Part shown: piece after piece, positions 50,453 through 57,895 of the stretch
Numbering within the stretch: the first letter of the stretch is position 1
Layout: each line of letters begins with the position of its first letter
Assembly: GCF_013377885.1 (NCBI RefSeq)
Contig: NZ_JABKAU010000025.1
Location: 1-64,000 of the forward strand
DNA length: 64,000 bases
Source of the DNA: Hymenobacter lapidiphilus
Lineage (GTDB): Bacteria > Bacteroidota > Bacteroidia > Cytophagales > Hymenobacteraceae
Direction of reading: 5' to 3'
Position numbers and translations under genes: made by a program
The notes under the pieces: model-generated
The model's database searches: none
Seen by the model: the letters and a program-made list of their open reading frames with translations, nothing else
Told to the model about the DNA's origin: nothing

Positions 50453-51937
50453 CTATTTTAACACCCGCAAGGTGGCACAGGAATCTTGCTGAAGCAGCAC
50501 CTGAACCACGCGCTGCTGTTGCAACTGCTGCCGCAGTCGGCTGTCGCACACCATCACGGTTTCGCCGGCGACCAACTGGGGAATATTATCGTCAAAACGA
50601 TACGTAACCTGCTCGTTGAATGATTTTTGCGCAACTATGGCGTACCACTCCATGCTTCCGTTGTAAGCCGACGACGTGAGGATGGAATAAGCTGTCAGCC
50701 AAGGCTGGGCTGTGCGCTGCCGTTGCAGATGTCGGCCAAACTGCACCTCAGCCTCGCCATAGCGTGCGCGATGAGCGGTAGTCTGTTGCTTCATCAGGTT
50801 AGCATATGGCCCCCAGAACAACAGCAGTGAGAGCAGCACCCACACCACGGGCCGTAATGCGGGCAGCCGAAAATGAACGGTTACTGCCCGTACCAGCATG
50901 CTGATACCGAAGGCGGCCAACAAGGCCAGCGCCGGATAGATGGGCGCATCATACCAGGTAAGCTTGGTTTGCACAAGGCTAAGCACCAGTAGATACCAGC
51001 CCACCCAGCAGCCCCAGAGCACCACCAGCCGATACTCCGGACTGCGTGGCTGCTGCCGGATTCCCAACACTAAGCCAACCAGAGAAAACACCAGCCAGAA
51101 CGAATACTTGGAAGTAGCCAGCAGATTGGTGTACCACCCAAGCGACTCAGAATGATCATCCAGAGCGGTAGTTGCCCGCCCGCCCAACTCATTGGCCCAC
51201 ACGGCCGCCAGATAGCCCGGCGCGGCTGATTCCCGCGCCACGTAGTAACTGCCTGCCGCAATCAGTAATGCCAGGCCACCCAGGTATAAGTGGCGTTGCC
51301 GCAGCAGACCCGGCAGTTGTTTGGTACAGGCAGCCGCCAGCAGCAACGCGGGCAGGCCCACCACCCCGGCCACGCCTTTGGTAAAAACTGCCAGGGTAAA
51401 GGCCCCCACAACGAGCCACAGCGTGCGGCTGGCGCCTGTCGTCAGGTAGTTGCCAAAGGCAAGCAGGGCAATAGTAGTCCATAGCACGAGCAGCGCATCG
51501 TAATCACCGGTGCGCACCACATGTAAGGTGATGTAGCCCGGAGAGGCCAGCAGCACTACAGCGGCCAGCCAGCCCATCAGTGGTCCTCGCAAGTAGCGGT
51601 GGCCATACCAGAACAAACCCAGCGTAGTGGCCAGAGCCGCCAGGGCCGCCGGCAGCCTCACTGCTAAATCGGTATATCCCAGGGCCTTAATGCTTAGCGC
51701 CTGCAGCCAAATCATCAGGGGCGGTTTGGTATTCCACAGGTCTGGCTGCCCCCCGTAAAACATAACCAGCCACTCCCGCTGCTCCAATATGCCCGCCGCA
51801 TTAAGGGCCAGCCGCGACTCATCCCACCGTTGCATTGGAGCGCTGCCCAAGCGGAAAAACAGCGAGAAGAAGACCAGTACCAGCAGCAGGAGCAAGGAAA
51901 GGCCTGTAGCAGAGCGTAAAAAAGGTGATTTAGCCAA
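50453..51937 (-). CDS. ArnT-like (GT39) membrane glycosyltransferase
   Basis: About 494 residues from an in-frame TTG at 51937. An ATG at 52051 is also in frame, but its first residues (MLRQAQHDV) are translated from the palindrome arm, so that start is doubtful. About 11 helices; first loop LGSAPMQRWDESRLALNAAG with the acidic DES motif, GGQPDLWNTKPPLMIWLQALSIK as in ArnT, and repeated hydrophobic blocks. Transfers a sugar from a lipid carrier to a membrane or surface acceptor. C-terminal domain periplasmic, ending TVMVCDSRLRQQLQQQRV. Convergent with the ABC exporter. Confidence 0.78.
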   Translation of the reverse strand: MAKSPFLRSATGLSLLLLLVLVFFSLFFRLGSAPMQRWDESRLALNAAGILEQREWLVMFYGGQPDLWNTKPPLMIWLQALSIKALGYTDLAVRLPAALAALATTLGLFWYGHRYLRGPLMGWLAAVVLLASPGYITLHVVRTGDYDALLVLWTTIALLAFGNYLTTGASRTLWLVVGAFTLAVFTKGVAGVVGLPALLLAAACTKQLPGLLRQRHLYLGGLALLIAAGSYYVARESAAPGYLAAVWANELGGRATTALDDHSESLGWYTNLLATSKYSFWLVFSLVGLVLGIRQQPRSPEYRLVVLWGCWVGWYLLVLSLVQTKLTWYDAPIYPALALLAAFGISMLVRAVTVHFRLPALRPVVWVLLSLLLFWGPYANLMKQQTTAHRARYGEAEVQFGRHLQRQRTAQPWLTAYSILTSSAYNGSMEWYAIVAQKSFNEQVTYRFDDNIPQLVAGETVMVCDSRLRQQLQQQRVVQVLLQQDSCATLRVLK

Positions 51938-51993
51938 CGAAGTGGGTAATTGATATATCTGATGATGTTGCGCGGTATGCCGATTTATAAGGA

Positions 51994-52141
51994 ACCTGTT
52001 TAGGAAGTGTCTGCTATTTAAATGAACGTCATGCTGAGCTTGTCGAAGCATCTCTACTGCCTCGTTGAACGCCCCACTACAAAGCAGTAGAGATGCTTCG
52101 ACAAGCTCAGCATGACGTTCTAGTTGACTTCCTAAACAGCT
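51994..52141. mobile_element. Palindrome nested in an IS5-like end pair
   Basis: Outer arms CTGTTTAGGAAGT (51996-52008) and ACTTCCTAAACAG (52127-52139) enclose family-B copy 5 (52024-52120), which has arms GAACGTCATGCTGAGCTTGT and complement. The end sequence GAACCTGTTTAGGAAG resembles IS5-type terminal repeats and the element at 37818. No ORF inside. Confidence 0.6.
52024..52120. repeat. Dispersed palindrome, family B, copy 5
   Basis: Perfect 30-plus-bp arms (GAACGTCATGCTGAGCTTGT...) around a 25-bp centre. Its reading in one frame encodes MLRQAQHDV. It lies directly upstream of the glycosyltransferase. Confidence 0.92.
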
Positions 52142-52261
52142 TCAAGGGCTGCTTTTCTGAATCGGAGCGTAATGGCACACTCCTTCTCGACGTTTAGCGC
52201 GGGCAATACGAGCAGGCACAAAGCTGCATATTTTTCTATTTGAAAGCAGCCAAAGCGTAAC

Positions 52262-52421
52262 TCTAGTGCTTGGCGATGGCCAGAATGGGCAGCAAGGCAT
52301 CCACGAAGCCCTCATGCGCGACGAGCAGAGCCTCTACCGCGCCCTCTACGAGCGGCAACTCCAGAGCGGCAACTCCAGAGCGGCAACTCCAGAGCGGCAA
52401 CTCCAGAGCGAAGAAGCATAA
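52262..52421 (+). pseudogene. Remnant of ABC exporter 3' end
   Basis: About 160 bp resembling the last 120 bp of the ABC gene at 48639 (translating VLGDGQNGQQGIHEALMRDEQ and SLYRALYERQLQS), clearly diverged rather than identical. The match starts near CTAGTGCT, with no upstream counterpart, and the end is expanded by 14-bp tandem repeats. Same orientation as the ABC gene, on the far side of the glycosyltransferase. Likely all that is left of a second exporter copy. Confidence 0.75.
52353..52408 (+). repeat. 14-bp tandem repeat, four copies
   Basis: Four exact units CGGCAACTCCAGAG. The intact ABC gene has a single unit, CGGCAGCTCCAGAG. Fourteen is not a multiple of three, so each unit shifts the frame. 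Confidence 0.9.
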
Positions 52422-52517
52422 CCTTCGGCAAGTCAAGGAGAAAAAGTAAAAGCCGTTGAACGACACCACTTGGTCTGTTCAACGGCTTTTACTTTTTCTC
52501 CTTGACTTGCCGAAGGT
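52421..52517. terminator. Perfect 41-bp hairpin between pseudogene and T9SS gene
   Basis: Arms of 41 bp (ACCTTCGGCAAGTCAAGGAG...) are exactly complementary with a 15-nt loop. Unusually long for an intrinsic terminator. The right arm ends on the first base of the stop triplet of the following minus-strand gene. Confidence 0.8.
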
Positions 52518-52912
52518 CACTGCCCCAGCATCACGCGTTTCATGCCGCGCCGTTCGCCGGCTATGCATTTCACGATATAGGCACCGCGGGGCAGGTTGGC
52601 CACGCTGAGGACCACCGCCGACTCGCCGGCCAGCAGCACGTCGCGGGTGATGACGGGGCGGCCGTCGGTGCCGTTGACCTCGATGCGGGTGGGGCCGGTA
52701 GCGTCGGTGTGTACGGTTAGGGCATTGGTAATCGGATTGTGATTAAGCCGCAGCTTGAGCGCCTCGTTGTGAGCCGCTGGCGCTTCCGTGCTGCTGGTAA
52801 TCAGGGCTGGCGGAGCTGCGGCTACGGTGGCGGCGGCCGGGGCCTGGGCCCGTGCTATGGTGCCAATTGCCAGCAACGCCAGCAGGCAAACCAGGAAAGT
52901 AGAGGTTTTCAT
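52517..52912 (-). CDS. Tiny secreted protein made mostly of a T9SS sorting domain
   Basis: 131 residues. Signal peptide (FLVCLLALLAIGTIARAQ), a short alanine-rich linker, then a type IX secretion C-terminal sorting domain: NPITNALTVHTDATGPTRIEVNGTDGRPVI, then SVANLPRGAYIVKCIAGERRGMKRVMLGQ, whose L-P-x-G-x-Y and final basic strand are the sorting signature. There is almost no cargo in front of the domain, so the protein may be a remnant, a decoy or a surface component. ATG at 52912. A 41-bp hairpin overlaps its 3' end. Confidence 0.75.
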   Translation of the reverse strand: MKTSTFLVCLLALLAIGTIARAQAPAAATVAAAPPALITSSTEAPAAHNEALKLRLNHNPITNALTVHTDATGPTRIEVNGTDGRPVITRDVLLAGESAVVLSVANLPRGAYIVKCIAGERRGMKRVMLGQ

Positions 52913-53191
52913 AGACGTGCTGAAAAAATGAGGTTCAATACGGGCAGGGAAGATACGATGAACACCCCTGCTACTGGTTTTGCCGACCTAAAAGTAAGCC
53001 GCTACTACCGGACAAGAAGCGCGCCAAATCAACTTTTTTGGTGGTCCTTGCTTCTTTAACAGGAGACAACCGGCACGCAAACAGTTGCATAAGGTATTCT
53101 GCTGGCTAAGAGCCTCGTCGAAGCGCAAGAAAAACCGCGCGGTTGCTTGCGTTTTACCGTTTGGGTGGCGTACATTTGCATCATCATTCAT
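52913..53191. other. Intergenic region before the tRNA-Pro pair
   Basis: 279 bp; apart from the promoter listed next, it holds a 12-bp perfect palindrome AACCGCGCGGTT at 53133-53144, just before the -33 region. No gene seen. Confidence 0.4.
53147..53178 (+). promoter_or_regulatory. Promoter of tRNA-Pro (GGG)
   Basis: -33 TTG at 53147-53149 and -7 TACATTTG at 53171-53178 with 21 bp between; tRNA begins 14 bp after. Same -7 box as the initiator tRNA. Confidence 0.6.
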
Positions 53192-53265
53192 CGGGGTGTA
53201 GCGTAGCCTGGTATCGCGCCAGCATGGGGTGCTGGAGGTCGTAGGTTCGAATCCTGCCACTCCGA
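53192..53265 (+). tRNA. tRNA-Pro (GGG)
   Basis: 74 nt. Acceptor CGGGGTG/CACTCCG (one G-T), anticodon stem CCAGC/GCTGG with loop ATGGGGT, T stem GTAGG/CCTGC. CCA not encoded. Confidence 0.93.
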
Positions 53266-53285
53266 CGACGAATGTTTTTCGATTA

Positions 53286-53318
53286 AGCCTCCGGGAACCC
53301 CACCCGGAGGCTTTTTTT
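53286..53318 (+). terminator. Hairpin with T-run between the two tRNA-Pro genes
   Basis: Stem AGCCTCCGGG/CCCGGAGGCT, 7-nt loop, seven Ts; the T-run ends one base before the second tRNA. Confidence 0.85.
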
Positions 53319-53392
53319 CGGGGTGTAGCGTAGCCCGGTATCGCGCCTGCTTTGGGAGCAGGAGGCCGCAGGTTCGAATCCTGCCACCCCGA
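53319..53392 (+). tRNA. tRNA-Pro (TGG)
   Basis: 74 nt. Acceptor CGGGGTG/CACCCCG, anticodon stem CCTGC/GCAGG with loop TTTGGGA, T stem GCAGG/CCTGC. CCA not encoded. Starts immediately after a terminator-like T-run with no room for a promoter. Confidence 0.94.
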
Positions 53393-53413
53393 CCCTATAG
53401 TACCCTCTCTTTC

Positions 53414-53449
53414 AAACTGCCCGCTGAACTTTGGTTCGGCGGGCAGTTT
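53414..53449 (+). terminator. Terminator of the second tRNA-Pro
   Basis: 11-bp stem AAACTGCCCGC/GCGGGCAGTTT, 14-nt loop, then GGCGTTTG; 22 bp after the tRNA. Confidence 0.8.
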
Positions 53450-53604
53450 GGCGTTTGGGGCGAGGTTGCTTTCGGCAGGAGTTTCAGTCCTCAAAAATAG
53501 ATAGGTTTATACCGATACTAAAGAAGATAAACAGGCCGTTGAATCGTCGTCTGGTTACCAGCAAACGCTTACTTTCGCCCATCTTTTATCCTTTTCCTCA
53601 TCCT

Positions 53605-54282
53605 ATGAAGAATTCCTTTTTCGGCGTGCTGCTCCTGAGCGCCGGCACCCTATCGGCCCAGGCCCAAATTTCGGCCGGCACCAAGCTGCTTACGGGCTCC
53701 ATTGGCTACAGCCAGCAAAAAACAGAGACTGACGGTGTCTTCAATCATTCAACCGAAAATAAATTTAGACAGTTTAATTTCTCTTCTAACGCTGGCTATT
53801 TTGTGGCTGAAAACCTGGCGCTGGGTGTACAGGTTGGTGCTTTTTCGAGGAAAAGCGAGTCGTTGAGCACGGACAACATCTCAGGGAATAGCTCCATCAA
53901 TGGTTTTAGAGAGCGTACGCTGAGCGGCGGCGTTTTCGGCCGCTATTACAAGTTTATCGGTGAGAAAGTAGCCCTGTACGGCCAGTTGGGAGGTGGCTAT
54001 CAGAATGTGTACAGTTCCAACAGGCTGGCCGTTGGACCGCCATCCTCCACCAACAACCGCCGCAAGCAGGGCTTCTACGGCGGGTTGCTGCCGGGCATCG
54101 TGTTCTTCCCAACCAACAAGCTAGGCCTGGAGCTCACACTTCGCGGACTCAGTTACAACAGCCTGACTGAGCGCGTCGAAAATGGTTCTCAGGACATTAA
54201 AATCACGGATCAAACCTTAGATTTCGGCTTCGGCCTCAACGACCTAAACCTAGGCATTTCACTCTACCTGGGCCGCAATTAA
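53605..54282 (+). CDS. Outer-membrane beta-barrel protein
   Basis: 225 residues. Signal peptide (FFGVLLLSAGTLSAQAQ), then eight to ten amphipathic strands, as in small OmpX/OmpW-type porins: NFSSNAGYFVAENLALGVQVGAFS, GGVFGRYYKFIGEKVALYGQLGGGYQNVY, GGLLPGIVFFPTNKLGLELTLRGL and FGLNDLNLGISLYLGRN. Role unknown. ATG at 53605 exposes the signal peptide; the frame extends upstream into the tRNA region, where it is not coding. A terminator follows. Confidence 0.85.
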   Translation: MKNSFFGVLLLSAGTLSAQAQISAGTKLLTGSIGYSQQKTETDGVFNHSTENKFRQFNFSSNAGYFVAENLALGVQVGAFSRKSESLSTDNISGNSSINGFRERTLSGGVFGRYYKFIGEKVALYGQLGGGYQNVYSSNRLAVGPPSSTNNRRKQGFYGGLLPGIVFFPTNKLGLELTLRGLSYNSLTERVENGSQDIKITDQTLDFGFGLNDLNLGISLYLGRN

Positions 54283-54302
54283 ATCCGCACACTCTACCAA
54301 AC

Positions 54303-54339
54303 CAAACGGCCCTCCCAAAAGCTTCGGGAGGGCCGTTTG
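54303..54339. terminator. Bidirectional terminator
   Basis: 14-bp stem CAAACGGCCCTCCC/GGGAGGGCCGTTTG, 9-nt loop. Between convergent barrel and GyrI-like genes. Confidence 0.82.
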
Positions 54340-54364
54340 ACGTTTGAGGGAAGTTCAAAAACCC

Positions 54365-54889
54365 TTACTTCACCACCGCGAAAACTTCCGGGTCGCCCTG
54401 GTCGGGAAAACGCTCCAGATACACGTGCGCCAACGCCAGCTTCTGGGCTTCGGCGGCGGCCGTAATGCCGGAGTAGAGCTTGTCGGGGGCCACGAGGTAG
54501 CTGGCCTGGATGCGGGCGTGCAGCACACGCTGGCCGGCTGGGAAGACGCGGTAGGAGTAGCCTTTGGGCAGCGGCTGGCTGGTGGTGTCGGCTACGAGTA
54601 CGCCCACGAACACGCGGGCCGAGTCGCGGGTGCTTTCGGGGCTGTTGTAGAAGATGTTGCCGAAGTCGCCGCGCAGCTTGCCCGATTTACGCACGTTGTA
54701 GGCCTCCCGGGTCAGGTCGCCAAACGCCTCGTCGTTAGCCGGGCCGGCGTAGTAGCGGCCGGCCACAAAGTAGGGCTGGGAGGTGGTTTCGAGCGTAACG
54801 GTAGCGGCCTTGAAGCCGCCCATCTGCCAGTAAACTGCCGAAAAGCCAACAATCAGCAGTAAAGCAAGAGCAAGGAGAATTCGATTCAT
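54365..54889 (-). CDS. Membrane-anchored GyrI-like protein
   Basis: 174 residues. N-terminal membrane anchor ILLALALLLIVGFSAVYW, then a domain resembling the GyrI/AraC-effector (SOUL-like) small-molecule-binding fold: FVAGRYYAGPAND, GNIFYNSPESTRDSARVFVGVLV, RVFPAGQRVLHARIQ and YSGITAAAEAQ. The patterns match GyrI-like family proteins, but ligand and job are unknown. ATG at 54889 is chosen; a longer frame runs into the palindrome. On the minus strand, next to the ABC exporter 55112. Confidence 0.65.
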   Translation of the reverse strand: MNRILLALALLLIVGFSAVYWQMGGFKAATVTLETTSQPYFVAGRYYAGPANDEAFGDLTREAYNVRKSGKLRGDFGNIFYNSPESTRDSARVFVGVLVADTTSQPLPKGYSYRVFPAGQRVLHARIQASYLVAPDKLYSGITAAAEAQKLALAHVYLERFPDQGDPEVFAVVK

Positions 54890-54927
54890 ATAAGGGGAGA
54901 GGTGAGCTGTTGAGTTTAGTAATCGGC

Positions 54928-55092
54928 TGTCATGCTGAGCATGTGGCGCATAGAGCCAGGGACGGAGCCGTAATCGAAGCATCTCTACCGTTTCGTTGTA
55001 GTCGAATTCAGACGATAGGATTAGCATTGCAGTAGAGATACTTCGACTACGGCTCCGTCTCTGGCTCTATGCGCCACATGCTCAGCATGACA
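54928..55092. repeat. Dispersed palindrome, family B, copy 6 (long form)
   Basis: About 59-bp arms: TGTCATGCTGAGCATGTGGC ... ATCGAAGCATCTCT and complement, with a few mismatches and an inserted GCGCATAGAGCCAGGGACGG segment. Longest copy of the family in the window. Confidence 0.9.
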
Positions 55093-55111
55093 CTATTCTG
55101 TAGCCGTGCCG

Positions 55112-56872
55112 TTACGCGTACTGCATCTGGTAGAGGTTGGCGTAGAAACCCTGATGGCGCAGCAACTCCTCGTGGGTGCCCGACTCCTTGATTTCGCCCT
55201 TGTCGAGCACGATAATCTGGTCGGCCTTCTGAATGGTGCTCAGGCGGTGGGCAATGACGAGGCTGGTACGGCCCTGCATCAGCTTCTCGATGGCTTGCTG
55301 AATCAGCTCCTCAGTTTCCGAATCGACCGACGAGGTGGCCTCATCGAGAATGATGATGCGGGGCTGATACACCATGGCCCGCACGAAGCTGATAAGCTGG
55401 CGCTGGCCCACCGAAAGCGTGGCCCCGCGCTCCATCACGGCATAATCGAGGGCGCCGGGCAGCCGCTCGATGAAGCGGCGGGCACCTACCAGGTCGGCCG
55501 CTTCCCAGATTTGGGCGTCGGTGATGTCGGTTTTGCCCAGCGTGATGTTGTCGCGGATGGTGCCGGCGAACAGGAACACATCCTGGAGTACCACGCCGAT
55601 ATGGCGGCGCAGGTCCTTGAGGTCGTAGTCGCGCAGGTCGTGGCCGTCGATGTTGATGGTGCCTTTGTTGATTTCGTAAAAGCGGCTCAGCAGGTTGATG
55701 ATGCTGGTTTTGCCGGCCCCGGTAGCCCCCACGAAGGCGTAGGTCTGGCCCGCTTTGATGTCGAAATTCACGTCGCGCAGCACCCAGTCCTCGTCGTTGT
55801 AGGCAAACCAGACGTGCTCGAACTGCACGTCGCCGCGTAGCTGCTCAGGAGCGTAGGTGCCATTGTCGGCCATCAGCTCCTTGCTGTCGAGCAGCTTGAG
55901 CAGGCGCTCGGTGCTCACCAAACCCAGCTGCAGCGTGTTAAAACGGTCGGCAATCTGGCGAATTGGTCGAAAGAACAGGGCATTGTACATGATGAAGGCA
56001 ATGAGTGCGCCCTTGGAAATCGTGCCCTCAATCTGACCCTGGGCGGCGTACCACACCAGCAGGCCCACGCCGGCGGCGGCCAGCACTTCTGCCACCGGAA
56101 AGTAGATGCTGTAGTAGAGCACCGAGCGGATATTGGCGCGGGTGTGCTCCTGGTTGATGGCCTCGAACTTGCGCTGCTCGCGGGCTTCGTTGTTGAAAAT
56201 CTGCACCACGTTCATGCCCGTCAGGTGCTCCTGCACGAAGGAGTTGAGGCTGGAAACGGCCGTGCGTACTTCCTGGAATGACTGCTTGATTTTCTCCTTG
56301 AAAACGTAGGTGCTGATGAGCAGCGGTGGAATCACCGACAGACTAATCAGCGTCAGCCGCCAGTCGATATAAAACATGAAGCTCACGATGAACACGAGCT
56401 GCAAAATGTCGCCAATCATGGCCGCCAGGCCTTCACTGAACACGTCCGACAGTGTTTCGACGTCGGAAATGTTACGCGTGACGAGCTGGCCGATGGGGGT
56501 GCGGTCGAAGAACTTGAGGCGCAGGTCGAGGATGTGCTGGTAGAGGTCGACGCGGATGTCGCGCACGATGTACTGGCCCAACCAGCCGCCGAAATAGGTT
56601 TGCAGGTAGCTGACGATGGCGTGGCCCACCAGCAGCACCAGCAGTATCCCAAACATCTTGTTGAGTCCCGCTACATCGCCCTGCTCGATGCTTACATCCA
56701 CCATCTGCTGAATCAGGAAGGGGCGCAATGTGCCCAGCGCGGCCGTGGCAACGGTGAGGAAAATCAGGAAATAAAAGACGCGCCGATACGGGCGCACATA
56801 CTTCATCAGCCGGCGCAGCACCTGCCAGTCGAATACGTTGCCGGTTTTGGTGGCGGGTTTAGCTTGCTCCAT
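55112..56872 (-). CDS. ABC transporter, fused permease/ATPase (exporter)
   Basis: 586 residues. Six-helix membrane domain to about 320, then the ATPase domain. Walker A GATGAGKTS at 382-390, signature LSVGQ at 486-490 (Val in place of the usual second Gly), Walker B IIILDEATSSVD near 506, H loop VIAHRLS. Close to lipid/multidrug exporters of the MsbA type; substrate unknown. ATG at 56872, with a -7 box at 56893-56900. Separate family branch from the exporter at 48639: identity is low outside the ATPase motifs. Confidence 0.93.
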   Translation of the reverse strand: MEQAKPATKTGNVFDWQVLRRLMKYVRPYRRVFYFLIFLTVATAALGTLRPFLIQQMVDVSIEQGDVAGLNKMFGILLVLLVGHAIVSYLQTYFGGWLGQYIVRDIRVDLYQHILDLRLKFFDRTPIGQLVTRNISDVETLSDVFSEGLAAMIGDILQLVFIVSFMFYIDWRLTLISLSVIPPLLISTYVFKEKIKQSFQEVRTAVSSLNSFVQEHLTGMNVVQIFNNEAREQRKFEAINQEHTRANIRSVLYYSIYFPVAEVLAAAGVGLLVWYAAQGQIEGTISKGALIAFIMYNALFFRPIRQIADRFNTLQLGLVSTERLLKLLDSKELMADNGTYAPEQLRGDVQFEHVWFAYNDEDWVLRDVNFDIKAGQTYAFVGATGAGKTSIINLLSRFYEINKGTINIDGHDLRDYDLKDLRRHIGVVLQDVFLFAGTIRDNITLGKTDITDAQIWEAADLVGARRFIERLPGALDYAVMERGATLSVGQRQLISFVRAMVYQPRIIILDEATSSVDSETEELIQQAIEKLMQGRTSLVIAHRLSTIQKADQIIVLDKGEIKESGTHEELLRHQGFYANLYQMQYA

Positions 56873-56892
56873 TCGTGGTTTCTACGAGAATG

Positions 56893-56900
56893 CAAAGGTA
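56893..56900 (-). promoter_or_regulatory. Promoter -7 box for the 55112 ABC gene
   Basis: Minus strand TACCTTTG, 21 bp before the ATG; -33 not evident. Confidence 0.4.
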
Positions 56901-56996
56901 ACCAGCCCGCGGGCAGATTGATTCGGAAGTTGGAACGGACAGCAGCAGGAAAAGGAACGTCATGCTTCATCTGGCAGCCCGACCCCAGCCCCTCAC

Positions 56997-57788
56997 TTAC
57001 TCCCCTTTAAAATACGGCAACCCCATCGGCAGCAGCGCCGCATCCACCAGCTCGGGCGGGTACTCGACGCGGCACAGGAACAGGCCGCCCGCCAGGGCCG
57101 CGCCGCTGGCATGCACCCGGCTCAGGCTCCGGAAAATTGCACCGAACTCGGCCGGACTCATTTTACCGCGGCCCACGCTCAGCAGCGTACCCACCACCAG
57201 CCGTACCATGCCCCGCACAAAGCGGTTGGCCCGGATGCGGAACACCAGCCCGCCCGGCTCCAGGTGCCAGGCGGCCTCGAAACAGGTGCAGTTGTAGTGC
57301 TTTTCGGCTCCTTTTACCTTGGAAAAACTAGTGAAATCGTGGGTGCCGACCAGCATAGCGGCCGCCTCGTTCATGGCTTCCAGGTCGGGGGCGCGGTCGA
57401 GGTAGAGGCTGAAGCGTGTGGCGAACGGGTCGGGGATGAGGCGCACGTGGTACTCGTAGGTGCGGGCGCGGGCAGCAAAGCGGGCGTGGGCGTCGGACGG
57501 TACCGGGTGCAGCACTTGCCCCCGGATGCCGGTGGGCAGCGCCCGGTTGAGGCGGTAGAGCAGTGTGGGCAAATCGAGACCTTCGGGCAGGTCAGCATCG
57601 AAATGCGCTACCTGGTGGCTGGCATGCACGCCCGAATCGGTGCGGCCGCTGCCCAGGCAATACACCGGCTGGCGCAGCACTTGGCTCAGGCAACGGTCCA
57701 GCTCCTGCTGTACCGTCGTCACCCGCGGCTGAATCTGCCAGCCGTGGTACTCGGTGCCATCGTAGGCCAGGTGCAGGAAGTAGCGCAT
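56997..57788 (-). CDS. truA: tRNA pseudouridine(38-40) synthase
   Basis: 263 residues. Makes pseudouridine in the anticodon arm of tRNAs. Catalytic Asp51 in SGRTDSGVHASHQVAHFD; family motifs LAYDGTEYHGWQIQP at the N terminus and NRFVRGMVRLVVGTLLSVGRG toward the C terminus. ATG at 57788 gives the full protein. A family-D repeat separates it from the acetyltransferase. Confidence 0.96.
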   Translation of the reverse strand: MRYFLHLAYDGTEYHGWQIQPRVTTVQQELDRCLSQVLRQPVYCLGSGRTDSGVHASHQVAHFDADLPEGLDLPTLLYRLNRALPTGIRGQVLHPVPSDAHARFAARARTYEYHVRLIPDPFATRFSLYLDRAPDLEAMNEAAAMLVGTHDFTSFSKVKGAEKHYNCTCFEAAWHLEPGGLVFRIRANRFVRGMVRLVVGTLLSVGRGKMSPAEFGAIFRSLSRVHASGAALAGGLFLCRVEYPPELVDAALLPMGLPYFKGE

Positions 57789-57796
57789 TCTTTTTG

Positions 57797-57891
57797 AGCT
57801 GTTAGCCTTTAGCTGATAGCTATTAGCTTTTTGTGAAGTTGTCTGTCGGTCAAAAGCTAACAGCTATCAGCTATAGGCTAACAGCTCTAAT
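57797..57891. repeat. Dispersed inverted repeat, family D, copy 2
   Basis: AGCTGTTAGCCTTTAGCTGA on the left; CTATCAGCTATAGGCTAACAG on the right. Between truA and the acetyltransferase. Confidence 0.75.
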
Positions 57892-57895
57892 GAAG

